64,000 bases of DNA from JBDNJM01 sp041687755. Its GTDB lineage: Bacteria > Planctomycetota > UBA1135 > GCA-002686595. Positions within the stretch are counted from its first letter, which is position 1, and each line of letters starts with the position of its first letter. The position numbers and the translations under genes are program-made. Location of the stretch: contig JBDNJM010000186.1 in NCBI GenBank assembly GCA_041687755.1, positions 1 through 64,000 on the forward strand. Reading direction: 5' to 3'. Below, piece by piece: positions 36,731-46,494 of the stretch. Below the pieces are notes generated by a model that saw only the letters and a list, made by a program, of their open reading frames with translations, made no database searches and was not told the origin of the DNA.

Positions 36731-36957
36731 GGTGGCAGGGTACGCAGGGCCGCTGCGGATGCGAGCCGGGATCCGGCTCGGTGGAGGGAAAGGGTCGCGG
36801 AGCCGGCTGGCGCGTGCCGGTGCGGCCGGTGGGCTGGCGCGTCGGGCGCCGAAAGCCCGGGAGATGTCCGGACCCAGGCTCTATTCTCCTGCTGGACCCC
36901 GGTCACGCACAGCCAGCACGGGTCCTGAGTGCCAGCCCGCTTCCCGGATCCGAACCT

Positions 36958-37953
36958 ATGCTCGACTCTGAACCCCGCAGCAGCCCTAGGGTCCGTGCGT
37001 CCGAGCCAGGCGGGGCGCCGCTGCTGGCCGTCGTGGGTCCGACGGCCTCCGGCAAGACCGAGCTCTCGATCGGGCTCGCCCGCCGACTCGGCGCCGAGAT
37101 CGTCTCGATGGACTCGATGCTGGTGTACAGGGGCATGGACATCGGCACGGCGAAGCCGAGCAGCGAGGAGCGCTCCGGCATCGCGCACCACGCGCTGGAC
37201 CTGGTCGAGCCGACCGAGCGTTTTGACGCGAGCCAGTGGATCGCCGAGGTGCGGGCGGTCGAGGCGCGGCTCGCGCAGGCGCCGGACCATCCTCGCCCGC
37301 TGTTCACCGGTGGCACCGCCCTCTACCTGCGGCTGCTGAGCCATGGGCTGTTCGAGGGTCCGTCGATCGACCTCGACGTGCGCGAGCGCCTGCAGGCGCG
37401 CTACGCCGCGGAGGGACCCGCGGTGATGCACGCGAAGCTGACCCAGGTCGACCCCGCGGCCGCCGCGCGGGTGCACCCCAACGACGCCAAGCGCGTGCTG
37501 CGCGCGCTCGAGGTCCATGCCCAGACGGGGCGTCCGCTCAGCGAGCTCCAGGGGCAGTGGGAGCGCGCGGCCGAGGGCAGCGCGCGACCGCTGCGGCTGG
37601 TCGGACTGGAGCCGGCCAAAGCCACGCTCGATGGGCGCATCCTGCGCCGCATCGAGGCGATGCTGGAGCAGGGCTGGCTCGACGAGGTGCGCGAGCTCGA
37701 GCGCGGCGGCGGGCTGGGCCCGACGGCGCGGCAGGCCTTGGGCTACGCGGAGGCGGCCGATCTGGCCCACGGCCGCGTCACCGTCGAGGCGTTCGTCGAG
37801 ACGGTGGCCACCCGCACCCGCCAGTTCGTGCGCCGCCAGCGCACGTGGTTTCGCCGCTACCCCGAGATCCGCTGGGCACCCCAGGACTTGCTCGGCCGCC
37901 CCGAGCAACTCCTTGATTGGGCCGTCGATACGGTGGACAGCGCGCCGGCCTGA
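36958..37953 (+). CDS. miaA: tRNA dimethylallyltransferase
   Basis: A 331-residue enzyme that prenylates A37 of tRNAs reading UNN codons. The P-loop is VVGPTASGKTELSIGLARRL, followed by SMDSMLVYRGMDIGTAKPS, the acceptor-handling FTGGTALYLRLL and the C-terminal RQALGYAEAADL and TRTRQFVRRQRTWFRRYP. The threonine and aspartate of the active site are present. I chose the ATG giving MLDSEPRSS; the upstream open frame is not family-like. It is a single-gene unit followed by a series of strong stem-loops. Confidence 0.96.
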   Translation: MLDSEPRSSPRVRASEPGGAPLLAVVGPTASGKTELSIGLARRLGAEIVSMDSMLVYRGMDIGTAKPSSEERSGIAHHALDLVEPTERFDASQWIAEVRAVEARLAQAPDHPRPLFTGGTALYLRLLSHGLFEGPSIDLDVRERLQARYAAEGPAVMHAKLTQVDPAAAARVHPNDAKRVLRALEVHAQTGRPLSELQGQWERAAEGSARPLRLVGLEPAKATLDGRILRRIEAMLEQGWLDEVRELERGGGLGPTARQALGYAEAADLAHGRVTVEAFVETVATRTRQFVRRQRTWFRRYPEIRWAPQDLLGRPEQLLDWAVDTVDSAPA

Positions 37954-38024
37954 GAGTCTCTCGATGGGCCGGAGACGCCCATACGCTTCGCCCTAGAGCT
38001 CGCCAGGAGAGCGCCCTAACGCAC

Positions 38025-38076
38025 TCGGGGCCCTGGGACCTGGAGAGCGCTTCGCTCTTCCGGTCCAGGGCCCCGA
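38025..38076 (+). terminator. Long GC-rich stem-loop downstream of miaA
   Basis: TCGGGGCCCTGG pairs with the CCAGGGCCCCGA at the other end, continued inside by GACC/GGTC and GGAGAGC/GCTCTTCC around a CTTC loop, giving a stem of more than 20 bp with minor bulges. It lies in the convergent gap between miaA and the lipoprotein gene and could stop transcription from both sides. Confidence 0.6.
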
Positions 38077-38103
38077 CGAGCCCCGCAAAGGGCTCAAAAA
38101 CAC

Positions 38104-38135
38104 ACTAGGCCGCGCTGCGCAGCAGCGACCCTAGT
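38104..38135 (-). terminator. Stem-loop at the end of the lipoprotein gene
   Basis: ACTAGG pairs with CCTAGT, and CGCTGC with GCAGCG around a GCA loop, one base after the TAG stop of the minus-strand lipoprotein gene. A third smaller stem (GAGCCC/GGGCTC, about 38078-38095) separates it from the miaA-side hairpin. Confidence 0.55.
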
Positions 38136-38136
38136 C

Positions 38137-38730
38137 CTAATTGAGTTCGATGAACTCGGGCGTCTCGTCCTGAGACAGCCGGAACTCGTCCACCGGCATC
38201 GGGGTGCGCGTGGTGTGGCGCGAGGTCGCGTTGTTGTAGTCGCCGTTGACGCCGGAGATGAACTCCTCGGTGCCGCCGCGCTCGAACAGTCCGATCAGCG
38301 AGTCCACCGGGATCGGTACGAAGGTCGCGCTCGAGGTGGTCGCGGAGATGATGCCGCCGACGACCACCGAGGACAGGTGGACGTAGTTGAGCGGCTGGGG
38401 CCAGATGCTGACCGGCGCGCGCTCCTTGCCGTAGTCCTGGAAGATGTAGTTCTCGTACCAGAGCTTCTCGGGCTGGAACGGGTTTTCGTGGTTGCGGTTC
38501 AGGAAGTGCCGCTGGAACGTCCAGTTGATATCGAGCTTTTCGCGCCAGGCGAAGTCGCGGTAGGTCGTGCCCGGCTCCGGGCGGTAGCCCGTGATCGCGT
38601 ACACGAAGCGCGGCGCGACGGAGCTGCTCCGCCAGTGGTTGCTGCCGAGGTAGCTGTCGGTGGCGCAGCCGGAGGTCGAGGCGACGAGGGCGCCGAGGCC
38701 GAGGCTGAAGACGACGTTGCGCAGGTTCAT
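38137..38730 (-). CDS. Lipoprotein of unknown function
   Basis: A 197-residue lipoprotein. The signal sequence LGLGALVASTSGC gives a lipidated cysteine at position 22. The mature part has many aromatic residues (YRDFAWREKLDINWTFQRHF, KLWYENYIFQDYGKE) and a small hydrophobic stretch (VVVGGIISATTSSATFVPIP) that could insert into the outer membrane. No known domain was recognised. The chosen ATG gives an ideal lipoprotein signal, whereas earlier frames are proline-rich. About 100 bp upstream lies an 11-bp stem-loop (38831-38860) within the likely 5' leader. Its short downstream end is packed with hairpins. Confidence 0.75.
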   Translation of the reverse strand: MNLRNVVFSLGLGALVASTSGCATDSYLGSNHWRSSSVAPRFVYAITGYRPEPGTTYRDFAWREKLDINWTFQRHFLNRNHENPFQPEKLWYENYIFQDYGKERAPVSIWPQPLNYVHLSSVVVGGIISATTSSATFVPIPVDSLIGLFERGGTEEFISGVNGDYNNATSRHTTRTPMPVDEFRLSQDETPEFIELN

Positions 38731-39356
38731 TGGGCGTTGGGGCGCTGGTGGCGCCGGCCTGGGACTCCGGGGGGGAGGCGGGCCGCGCGGGGAGGAAGGT
38801 TGGGGCGTTCGGGGCCCCCCATACAGGAGGGCTCCGACCGGCATGTATCCGGTCGGGAGCCAGGGGTTACCGGAGGGAGCTTCCGGCAGGGCTGAGCAGA
38901 GCATAGAGGGTTGCGCGGGGGTGGGTCAACGCGCACGGAGAGCTGGAGAGGGGGTTCCGGCGCGCTTCGGAAGGCGCGGGAGCGGCGGCGCGGGGGGTGA
39001 GGGGGAGATCGGGCGCCCGGCAGCGGTTACGCTCCGCCCGCAGCGTCCCGGTCGAGGCCGCCCTCTGGGGCGTCAGGCGCCCGAGCGCGGGCGAGACCGC
39101 ACGGTTCGGGAACGCCCGCTCCGGCGGGGGGCCTGGGCCGCGCAGATGCGACGCCCCGCGCGCCCGATTCGGGTGTCTTGACCCAGGGGGCCCTGATCCT
39201 GGGGCTCTGATCCTGGGGCTCTGCCGCCGTCCTCGAGCACGGCCCGGCGCTCGGGCCTCCGACCTTCCCGCAGCGCGGGCGCCCCGCTCCCGCCCCCGGT
39301 GTCCTGACTCCTCACTCTCCCCGCCAGGCCCGCCCGAGGCCGTCCGAACCCGCACC
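38731..39356. other. 626-bp divergent intergenic region upstream of hisS
   Basis: No gene is supported. It contains a stem-loop at 38831-38860 (GCTCCGACCGG paired with CCGGTCGGGAGC, one bulge) on the lipoprotein side and a direct repeat of TGATCCTGGGGCTC (two units, about 39194-39221) on the hisS side. No T-box or tRNA-like element was recognised ahead of hisS. Confidence 0.45.
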
Positions 39357-40627
<1,271 letters not shown>

Positions 40628-40631
<4 letters not shown>

Positions 40632-41284
40632 GCGCGGAACTAGAGACGGCGCTGCAGCAGCCGCAGCTCGCCCTGTACGGCGGCACTTTCGATCCGGTGC
40701 ATCTCGGTCACGTGCACATCGCCACCGAAGCGGCGGACATGCTCGACCTGGACACCGTGCTGTTTACGCCAGCGCTGAGTTCACCGCACAAGCAGGGGCG
40801 CGAAACGGCCAGCGGGTCGCTGCGCGCCGAGCTGCTGGCCCTGGCCACGGCCCACGACCCGCGCTTCTGCGTGTGGGACGTGGAGCTGACTCGCGCGGGG
40901 CCCAGTTTTACCGTCGACACGATTCGGACCCTGCGCGACCTGCGCGGCGAGGGCGCCGGCGAGCCGTTCCTGATTCTAGGCCTGGACCAGCTTCCGGCCT
41001 TCGACCGCTGGCACGAGGTCGAGCAGGTTCTCGAGCTCTCGCGGCCCATCGTGATTGACCGCGGCGGCGATCACGGGGTCGATCCTAGTGCTGAGTTCGA
41101 CCGTCTCGAGGCGGCTCTGCCGCGTCGCCTGGCGTCGCTCCTGCGGCGGGGTTACCTGCCGCTGGAGGAGCCGCACCCGGCGAGCGCGACCGAGATCCGG
41201 CGTGCGCTGGCCGCAGGCGAAGCGCCCGAGCACCTCGACCCGGCCGTGCGCGCGCGCATCGCCGAGCTGGAGCTCTACGCCTAA
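40628..41284 (+). CDS. nadD: Nicotinate-nucleotide adenylyltransferase
   Basis: A 218-residue enzyme that adenylates nicotinate mononucleotide in NAD synthesis. The nucleotidyltransferase motif is ALYGGTFDPVHLGHVHIA and the C-terminal SATEIRRAL corresponds to the conserved ISSTxIR loop. Between them, LFTPALSSPHKQGR carries the usual phosphate-contacting residues. No ATG precedes the GGTFDP motif closely enough; the start is taken as TTG overlapping the hisS stop (TTGA). Five bases after its TAA the next membrane-transferase gene begins, making a hisS-nadD-transferase operon. Confidence 0.93.
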
Positions 41285-41289
41285 GAGCC

Positions 41290-42306
41290 ATGTGGGAGTC
41301 CTTCGGTCCGGCCGCCAACTGGGCCCTGGTCTCGGTGCCCGCGCTCGCGATCGTCGGGCTGCTCCTCGCCAGGCGCGTCGGATTCGTCGATCCGAAACCG
41401 GGCGCGCTGCTCCTGGAGCGCAAGCGTGGCCAGACGCCCGCAGCGCCCATCGGTGGTGTACTCCTCGGCGCGCTGGCGGCCTACGTGCTGCTGCTGCCGG
41501 GTCCCGCAGCCGCCGGAGGTGCGGCGGGCTACGTGTTGGACATGGCCTGGCCGTTCGGCCTGATCCTGATCCTGGCCGCCGTGCTCCTGGGCCTCGTCGA
41601 CGATGCGGTGACCGACGGCTTGAGCCCGGTCCCGAAGGTCCTGGGACAGTTCGCCGTGAGCGCGTGCGTCGTGGCGGCCTACCTCACGGCCTTCGAGCTC
41701 CCGACGAGCGATCTGCTCGATCTGGCGCCGCCCGAAGGCCTCGGCTTCGAGGCGCTGTTCCTGTTGCTCGGGACGGTCATCGTCATGAACGTCATCAACA
41801 CGTTCGACCACGCGGACGGCCTGGTGCTGTCGGTGGGGGCGCTGGCGTTCTGCACGGCCTTCCCGCTGGTCGGCCTGGCCTGCCTAGCGCTGCTGCCGTT
41901 CAACCTGCGCGCAGGATCAATGCGCCTGCCGAAGCTCTTCCTGGGCGACACAGGCAGCCACTTGATCGGTGCACTGATCGTGGTCGCGCCCGAGGCCTGG
42001 GGCGTGCTCATCGTGCCCGCACTGGATCTGAGCCGCGTGGTGCTCGCACGACTCGCTGCCGGCCAGGCCTTTTGGCTGGGCGACCGTCGCCACCTCGGGC
42101 AGGTGCTGCAGCGCGCGGGTTGGTCGAACGGCGCGGCAGTTTTGGGCGCCGCAGCCGTGATGGCCCCTAGCGCGAGCTGGGCGGGTTGGGGCGGCTGGGC
42201 GGCCGGCTGGGTCGGAGTCGCGGCCTCGGCGGCCGGCTACCTGATCCTGCTGTGGGTCGCGCGCCGCGGGCTCCAGAACGATATCGCATCACTCGACGTC
42301 AACTAG
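41290..42306 (+). CDS. WecA/MraY-family undecaprenyl-phosphate sugar-1-phosphate transferase
   Basis: A 338-residue polytopic protein with about ten helices. Family motifs are in order: RVGFVDPKPG and GQTPAAPIGG near the N-terminus, the metal-binding LGLVDDAV, VINTFDHADGL, the second aspartate site FLGDTGSHLIG and the C-terminal DLSRVVLARL with WLGDRRHLGQVLQRAG. Members transfer a sugar phosphate from a UDP-sugar to undecaprenyl phosphate, starting synthesis of wall or surface polymers. WecA-like is more likely than MraY because the MraY signatures are incomplete. Its last 58 codons are repeated in diverged form at 47912-48085, and the gene forms the left border of a lower-GC island. Confidence 0.88.
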   Translation: MWESFGPAANWALVSVPALAIVGLLLARRVGFVDPKPGALLLERKRGQTPAAPIGGVLLGALAAYVLLLPGPAAAGGAAGYVLDMAWPFGLILILAAVLLGLVDDAVTDGLSPVPKVLGQFAVSACVVAAYLTAFELPTSDLLDLAPPEGLGFEALFLLLGTVIVMNVINTFDHADGLVLSVGALAFCTAFPLVGLACLALLPFNLRAGSMRLPKLFLGDTGSHLIGALIVVAPEAWGVLIVPALDLSRVVLARLAAGQAFWLGDRRHLGQVLQRAGWSNGAAVLGAAAVMAPSASWAGWGGWAAGWVGVAASAAGYLILLWVARRGLQNDIASLDVN

Positions 42307-42345
42307 GAAGCGCCCCAGGTCGAGGAGTTGTGCGAGCTCATCGCC
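42094..42345. repeat. Left copy of a 250-bp diverged direct repeat flanking the island
   Basis: Comprises the last codons of the WecA-like gene (from LGQVLQRAGW) and, on the minus strand, an 18-codon tail reading GDELAQLLDLGRFLVDVE followed by TGA. The right copy at 47912-48158 has both parts at the same spacing (195 versus 193 bp between landmarks), about 74% identical in the transferase-coding part at protein level. Confidence 0.75.
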
Positions 42346-42867
42346 TGCTTGATCCCAGCTCGGTGGGGCCTTGCGCTGCTGAACCCGCGACGCAGGATTC
42401 GGGTCAGCACTTGGCGAACCGCGCTTAGCCTCGGGGGTGAGTCCGGGGTCCGGATCTGTATGGCGAGGGCGGGCAGCAGGTGGGATCGAACGAGTGCCGT
42501 GGTGATGTGCGGGCAGGCTTGCCTGCCGCGCGGATCTTCGTCTAGAAGGCCACGCCTGAGTCCTGGGATGCTGTCACTCGGCGCCCGGGCCAGCTGCATG
42601 CTTTGGGAGGGCGCACTACAGAGGAGTTGGCCGACCCTCCACCAACCGGCGCTCCGGGAGTGTGTGGAATTTAGAAATTGGCGAAACCACATCGCGAGCG
42701 ACGACACCAATTGCGTGACTTGGCAGGGGCGCATCGCAGCCAGCTGACCGAGTTCTTCAGTCTTCAGGACGGAGCTGAAGCCCCACGAGATCCTCGGACG
42801 GTCGGAATGCTCGCAGCACGCCGAATCCGTCGGAGAAGACCGCAACTCGCAACGAATTCAACTCGCA
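42307..42867. other. 561-bp region with possible gene remnant
   Basis: No intact gene. On the minus strand the tail GDELAQLLDLGRFLVDVE at 42289-42345 looks like the end of a lost gene convergent with the transferase, but upstream frames are broken and no conserved domain is recoverable. GC content drops here relative to the transferase gene. The promoter of the first small secreted-protein gene should lie near the right end, where ACTCGCAA repeats. Confidence 0.45.
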
Positions 42868-43284
42868 ATGAAACTCCATCAAACTCTCGCACTCTCCCTG
42901 TCTGCCCTTGCAGCCGTGTCGCTCCTTGGCATGCGTGTCGCATCCGCAAGCGCCAGTACGGCGCCGACGACCGCGGGGTCCAACTACAGCTGCCCCGACG
43001 ATGGCTCCAAGGACTTGGACCTCGGCAATGTCGACCCGTCCGTCGCCCACAAGGTGCAGCTGAAGCCCGCCAATACCTCCGACAAGGAGTTCCAGGTCAT
43101 CGTCTACAAGAACGTTTGGAACCCGAAGACTGAGATGTGGGAGCTCAAGCCTCAGCGTCCGGTGAACTACAAGCCTGGCTCGACTCCCGTGTTCACGGTC
43201 CCCCCGTTCGGCAAGGCCACGGTGGTCGACGGACCGAACGATCCGGGCAGCAAGAAGCCGAGTGGTTCGATGACCGTCTCCTGA
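42868..43284 (+). CDS. Small secreted protein, paralogue 1 of 3
   Basis: A 138-residue protein with a signal peptide (LALSLSALAAVSLLGMRVASA). The mature part is about 105 residues: SNYSCPDD, HKVQLKPANTSDKEFQVIVY and VFTVPPFGKATVVDGPNDPG. The pattern of a short acidic start, a KxQLKP-like strand, a F.V.I strand and a final VPP.GKATV.DG strand recurs in the next two genes, so the three are tandem paralogues of a small beta-sandwich-like protein. The family is not one I recognise. No Shine-Dalgarno sequence is visible. It is the first gene of an accessory island of lower GC than the window average. Confidence 0.8.
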   Translation: MKLHQTLALSLSALAAVSLLGMRVASASASTAPTTAGSNYSCPDDGSKDLDLGNVDPSVAHKVQLKPANTSDKEFQVIVYKNVWNPKTEMWELKPQRPVNYKPGSTPVFTVPPFGKATVVDGPNDPGSKKPSGSMTVS

Positions 43285-43360
43285 CGGACCTCGATCGATT
43301 CAACCTGGGCAGGTGCCGCACCCGCCACCGCTTCCAAAAACAATCTCAACGACAACAGCC

Positions 43361-43768
43361 ATGAAACTCCATCTCACCATCGCCGCCGCTCTCGCGCTCG
43401 GCATCGTCGCCAGCGCCAGTGCCCTGCAGACCTCCACGACGCCCGCTCCGGTCCCCGCCGGGTTCGACTTCGAGTGCGAAGACAACGAATCTACGACCAT
43501 CTTCTCGAACCCCATCGGGGGCAAGAAGAAGAACCTCGAGATTGAATTGAATGACGCGTCGGACGACGACTTCTTCATCAAGATCACGCCCGTTGACAAG
43601 GACGGTGAGCCCACCGGTGTGGAGCCGACCTGCATCGAGATCATCGACGGCGTCTTCCCCGAGGAGGACATCGAGATCCCCGCGGGAAGCAAAGTCAGCA
43701 TCGAGGACGGTGCGGCCGACTCTGGAACCAAGGACGTCGAAGGAACCTTCACGACTCCTCTGGCCTAA
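43361..43768 (+). CDS. Small secreted protein, paralogue 2 of 3
   Basis: A 135-residue protein beginning MKLHLTIAAALALGIVASAS, almost the same signal peptide opening as paralogue 1 (MKLH). The mature region has GFDFECEDNEST, NLEIELNDASDDDFFIKITP and IEIPAGSKVSIEDGAADSGT, aligning with the strands of the other two paralogues. It is markedly acidic (many Asp/Glu), in contrast to the more basic paralogue 1. It has cysteines in ECED and TCIEI that could form a disulfide outside the cytoplasm. It lies 76 bp after paralogue 1 on the same strand. Confidence 0.8.
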   Translation: MKLHLTIAAALALGIVASASALQTSTTPAPVPAGFDFECEDNESTTIFSNPIGGKKKNLEIELNDASDDDFFIKITPVDKDGEPTGVEPTCIEIIDGVFPEEDIEIPAGSKVSIEDGAADSGTKDVEGTFTTPLA

Positions 43769-43856
43769 CTCCCGAAGCGCCGGCGGAGGCCACCGGATGG
43801 TCGACTCGTATCCGCCTCGCTCAACTTCAATCCACATCTCAGCCACCATCAATCCA

Positions 43857-44291
43857 ATGAAGCTCGCAAATCTCTTCTCCGTTCTCGCTCTGACCTTTCT
43901 CGCCGCCGGAACCCTCGCGGTTTCGGCGCACGCCGCTGCCGCCTCCGGCGGGTTTACGTTCAAGGCTGATGACCACTCGGGCGCATCGGGTGAGCCCTCA
44001 GACCTGTATGACAACGCCGCCGGTGAGAAGGAAGTCACGATGCAGCTGAAGCCCAAGAAGGACAAGACCTTCCTGGTGCGGATCTACTCGTGCGAGCCCA
44101 CCGCTTGGGACGACAAGGGCGAGCCGACCGACTGGAAGTGCGAGCAAGTCGGCACCGCGGAGTACACCGCCAAGGACAAGCCCGGGTTCTCGGTTCCTGC
44201 CGGCGGTAAAGCGACCGTCGAGGATGTTGACACCGGTTCGACTGGCGGCGGGGACGCGAACGCTCCTCAGGGCGACATCAACTTCGGCTGA
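43857..44291 (+). CDS. Small secreted protein, paralogue 3 of 3
   Basis: A 144-residue protein with signal peptide SVLALTFLAAGTLAVSAHA. The mature part shows GGFTFKADDHSG, KEVTMQLKPKKDKTFLVRIY and GFSVPAGGKATVEDVDTGST, clearly the same design as paralogues 1 and 2, followed by a glycine/asparagine-rich tail. Two cysteines (YSCEP and WKCEQ) could form a disulfide. It lies 88 bp after paralogue 2 and 43 bp before the 719-residue secreted protein, so the four may be one transcription unit. Function unknown. Confidence 0.8.
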   Translation: MKLANLFSVLALTFLAAGTLAVSAHAAAASGGFTFKADDHSGASGEPSDLYDNAAGEKEVTMQLKPKKDKTFLVRIYSCEPTAWDDKGEPTDWKCEQVGTAEYTAKDKPGFSVPAGGKATVEDVDTGSTGGGDANAPQGDINFG

Positions 44292-44334
44292 TTGCTAAGT
44301 CATTCCGAACCGGTACCCATTCGATCCCCTCGCC

Positions 44335-46494
44335 ATGCGGCTTAAAGCAAACAGGCCACTCGCAGCGCTGCTGCTCGCGACCGCACTGGGATTGGGGTAC
44401 TGGTTCCGGGAGGGCACGCCCTCCTGGGAGCCGACGGCGGCGGCCCCGTTGACCCACTTCGACCAGGTGCATGTGCCCTCCATCAACGTTGCTTCAGTAG
44501 CTGGGCACGACGTGGCCGTTGATCGCAGAACTGGCTCGATCCCCGGGCTCGCCACGGAGGTTCCCGCGGTCGCTGCCCGCAAGGATGCGGCACTGGTCTT
44601 GAGGGACGCAGCAAGCCATGGGGTTCTTGCTGACCGCTCCTGGGTTTTGGAGGACGAGCGCAAGCGACAGGCTGAGTTTGTTTCAGGCGCCGACGGCCGG
44701 ATCGACTTGCCGGCGGGGGCGTGGACGGTGCTTCGCTGCAACGAAGACAAACCCGACAGCCTCCATAGTGTGGGGTACTACCCGCAGAGCTTGGAGTTGG
44801 AGGCGAACAGCGTCCAGGTCATCTGGCGTGTTCAGGAACCCGAAGTTGCCGTTCGCGTGGTGGCACCCGATGGGCAACCGGTGCGCGGTGCAGGACTGCT
44901 GTGGGTCGTTAACCCTGCTTGGGAGGTGGACTTGCCGAACCAGTGGAGCGGCGCTTCGACGGTGGTTACCGGCGCTGAGGGCCGGGCGGTTCTGAAGCTC
45001 GCCGGCGGCCGAAAGGGCGGGTTGCTGAATGTCTCAGCCGAGGGGTTTAGGTCCCGGCAACTCACGCTCACGTCGAGCCCGGAAGGGCTGGAGCTCCAGC
45101 TAGAGCCCGAGACTGAGCCAGTCGTGGCTACCCTTAGGTTCGAGGGCCTGGACGGCCAGCCGGTCCAGGGCGTGGAGGTCAGCGCAGACACGGACTCGAT
45201 CGACTTCTTTCGCGGTGCTCCGCTGCAGCTTGGCGTGAGCGATTCCCATGGGCGCCTAGAGCTGCCCGGCTGGGTTGAAGAGGTCGACCAGCTACGACTG
45301 AGTGGGACGTGCTTCGACGCCGTCCTGGACCGGGGTGAATATTGGACCGATCGCAGGGTGATCGCACCTCGACCCATCGACGGCCACCTGCGTATCGGGA
45401 GTGGGGCAGAAGGCGATTCGTTGGAGCTCTTCGTCCGGGCGTCAGAAGGAGTCGACCTTGGTGTGGGCATGGCTCTGGAGCCGCTTGGAGGTGCCCGGCG
45501 GATCGGGCCGGATGGAGTGGTAGCCCTGCGGCTCCCGAGAGGAGTCCCTATGCAGGTGAGCGCGCATTTTCCGGATGGTCGATCCGCGCAGACGGTGTTC
45601 ACCGCCATGCACGATGCCTGGGAGCTGGCCCTCCAATCGGAAGGCTTTCAGCACGGCTGGCTCACGGTAACCCCGCGGGGCGGGGAGATTGCCGCGTTGA
45701 CGCTGCTCAGCGATGGCTGGCCTTCGTCGATTCGCTTGACCGAGTTCGAGATCGTCGACGGCAGTGTGCGTGTGCCGGTACCGGCGGGCTTGAGAGGCCT
45801 CTTCTTGGACTCGACCGACGGGGCTCGCACTACTGTTGCTCGCAGGAGCCCGATCGATTTGGAGGCGCATCTCGAGGTCGACTTCGCCTCGCTCCACCCG
45901 CTGGAGATTCAACTTCGGGACCGCCAGGGTGAGGCCGTTTCCGACGTTCAAGTGCGCGTCGTCTCCGAGCGGAAGCTCGGTCGACTAGGCGCAAGCCCGT
46001 TCGCATCAACGGCCTCTTCTGACGGGACGTGGACACAGCGCAGCAGGCGGATGTTTCAAGCGGAGGCTGATGGAGACGGGGTCTTCCGGTTTAATGTTCC
46101 CGCCTGGGGCTACCAGGTATCGCTCAAACCACTGGATTGGCGGAGTGGCGAGCAGCTTGGCGCGGATCAACTGAGCACAACTTCCGTGACCGTCGACCCG
46201 GGTGGAGCGGAGCTGGAGCTTCAGATGTCGCGGACGCGCCGAGTTGAGCTGATCTGCTCCGAGTTCGACCTTTCGCGCTTGCCCGAGGCCTGGTCGGTTC
46301 ACGAGCCCAATCAGTCGGGGGATTCCGTGCTGGTAAAGGCTTCGTCCAAGGTGCTCTGGATCGGCGAGAGGTGCTCCAGCCTTGAGATCCGAGCGCGAAG
46401 CGGAGAGCTGCTCGACACCGTCGAGTTTGCGTCCGGTTCGGAACCCATTCGCGTTTGGTTCGAGGTGTCCGCACCAGAAGTCTCGCTTCCCTGA
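44335..46494 (+). CDS. Large secreted protein with carboxypeptidase-regulatory-like domains
   Basis: A 719-residue protein with an N-terminal hydrophobic segment (PLAALLLATALGLGYWF) that acts as signal anchor or signal peptide. The mature chain contains repeated transthyretin-like modules: VAVRVVAPDGQPVRGAGLLW (about residue 175), VATLRFEGLDGQPVQGVEVS (about 265) and LEIQLRDRQGEAVSDVQVRV (about 525), each followed by a T/D-x-x-G-x-x-L type strand such as GAEGRAVLKL or DSHGRLELPG. Such domains are common in surface and outer-membrane proteins of Bacteroidetes and planctomycetes as binding or spacer modules. No catalytic residues are evident. Codon use and GC look lower than in housekeeping neighbours. 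It follows the three small paralogues directly. Confidence 0.75.
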   Translation: MRLKANRPLAALLLATALGLGYWFREGTPSWEPTAAAPLTHFDQVHVPSINVASVAGHDVAVDRRTGSIPGLATEVPAVAARKDAALVLRDAASHGVLADRSWVLEDERKRQAEFVSGADGRIDLPAGAWTVLRCNEDKPDSLHSVGYYPQSLELEANSVQVIWRVQEPEVAVRVVAPDGQPVRGAGLLWVVNPAWEVDLPNQWSGASTVVTGAEGRAVLKLAGGRKGGLLNVSAEGFRSRQLTLTSSPEGLELQLEPETEPVVATLRFEGLDGQPVQGVEVSADTDSIDFFRGAPLQLGVSDSHGRLELPGWVEEVDQLRLSGTCFDAVLDRGEYWTDRRVIAPRPIDGHLRIGSGAEGDSLELFVRASEGVDLGVGMALEPLGGARRIGPDGVVALRLPRGVPMQVSAHFPDGRSAQTVFTAMHDAWELALQSEGFQHGWLTVTPRGGEIAALTLLSDGWPSSIRLTEFEIVDGSVRVPVPAGLRGLFLDSTDGARTTVARRSPIDLEAHLEVDFASLHPLEIQLRDRQGEAVSDVQVRVVSERKLGRLGASPFASTASSDGTWTQRSRRMFQAEADGDGVFRFNVPAWGYQVSLKPLDWRSGEQLGADQLSTTSVTVDPGGAELELQMSRTRRVELICSEFDLSRLPEAWSVHEPNQSGDSVLVKASSKVLWIGERCSSLEIRARSGELLDTVEFASGSEPIRVWFEVSAPEVSLP

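Noticed and set aside
42303..42845. A 180-codon minus-strand open frame next to the transferase gene
   Set aside because: Its frame differs from that of the conserved tail at 42289-42345, and it shows no domain, signal peptide or sensible composition.
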